A stretch of 58,044 bases of DNA from Bacillota bacterium (GTDB lineage: Bacteria; Bacillota; Clostridia; Saccharofermentanales; Fastidiosipilaceae). Positions 57,961 through 58,044 of the stretch are shown here, piece by piece. The stretch's first letter is position 1. Each line of letters opens with the position of its first letter. The notes under the pieces were generated by a model. That model did no database searches and was not told where the DNA came from. It saw nothing but the letters and a program-made list of their open reading frames with translations. Location: NCBI GenBank assembly GCA_023388205.1, contig JAEWGS010000025.1, forward strand, positions 1-58,044, in the 5' to 3' direction. The position numbers and the translations under genes were made by a program.

Positions 57961-58044
57961 TTAATTCAAACTCGATAATGAACGCATCACCAAATCCACA
58001 TCTTTATTTTCAAGCTCTTTGATGATATGGAGATAAGTTTTTTG
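57961..58044 (-). CDS. Partial gene at window edge, probable tyrosine recombinase C-terminus
   Basis: The last 27 codons and the stop are present. The sequence includes QKTYLHIIKELENKDVD, which resembles the end of phage-integrase-type recombinases, where the catalytic Tyr lies in T-x-x-Y-x-H. Such a gene next to hsdS copies would match phase-variable type I loci. The call rests on a short stretch and its position; the rest is outside the window. Confidence 0.5.
   Translation of the reverse strand, partial: QKTYLHIIKELENKDVDLVMRSLSSLN

Larger units (their letters stand above)
57420..58022 (+). pseudogene. hsdS: Second, truncated hsdS copy (silent TRD cassette)
   Basis: The HsdS-like part runs from AWEQRKLGELLNETR (about 57450) through a different TRD to LSEQTKIGSFFSSLDRLITLHQRKL (57953). 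It lacks the N-terminal IRFAGFTD lead and has no convincing ribosome binding site at ATG 57420. After the 36-bp repeat the reading frame leaves HsdS homology and runs 23 codons into unrelated sequence. This is what one expects for a stored TRD that can replace the expressed one by recombination at the shared repeats. Confidence 0.8.

Overview
The window is about 58 kb of a mid-GC chromosome. It most likely comes from a strictly anaerobic, Clostridia-like member of the Bacillota. This rests on strong AAAGGAGG-type ribosome binding sites, a TM1266-type hydrogenase-associated regulator, a PPi-type phosphofructokinase, selenium genes beside the ygeX/ygeY/ygeW/ssnA purine set, and the ftsH-hpt neighbourhood. 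I cannot name genus or species. Many intergenic gaps, and several coding regions, carry short degenerate tandem repeats.

Layout. 1-1.6 kb: an exported protein with four Ig-like repeats behind a perfect Fur-type operator. 2.0-5.4 kb (+): a selenium operon, selD-yedF-DUF3343-NifS-like lyase. 5.4-13.6 kb (-): a cytosolic GH13 amylase, an exported unknown, and a four-gene operon (unknown, GH29 fucosidase, unknown, CBM9-like protein). 13.9-22.4 kb: exonuclease III, a TM1266-type regulator with a candidate structured RNA upstream, a carboxynorspermidine synthase-like gene, gntP plus glycerate kinase, a Gfo/Idh/MocA oxidoreductase and a KDG-type kinase. 22.5-26.8 kb (-): a sulfatase and a large degenerate ANL-family protein. 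27-34.5 kb (-): the purine/diaminopropionate cluster ygeX, ssnA, arcC, ygeY and ygeW with a YheO-type regulator. 34.8-39.3 kb: a PP2C phosphatase with a long acidic region, divergent from murC. 39.4-45.3 kb (-): malQ, a LacI regulator and a sugar ABC transporter under a cre/LacI-type operator. 45.6-52 kb (-): ftsH, hpt, PPi-PFK, a GNAT acetyltransferase and a LysM-like membrane protein.

52.4-58.0 kb (+) is a visibly AT-richer, probably acquired defence locus: hsdM, a half-length hsdS, then three tightly coupled genes (a DUF3990/ADP-ribosyltransferase-fold protein, an unrecognised protein, a NADAR-domain protein), then a second truncated hsdS copy. Perfect 23-bp and 36-bp direct repeats link the two hsdS copies. 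The window ends inside a convergent gene whose last 27 residues look like a tyrosine recombinase tail. The best candidate for an undescribed system is this ART-X-NADAR module inside a recombining type I restriction locus.

How the parts fit. selD, yedF and the NifS-like enzyme would supply activated selenium, which labile-selenium molybdenum hydroxylases need. Those hydroxylases feed the pathway that SsnA, YgeW, YgeY, YgeX and ArcC complete, yet xdhD, hyuA and ygfK are not in the window. The amylase, MalQ, fucosidase, ABC transporter and PPi-PFK point to intracellular use of imported oligosaccharides.
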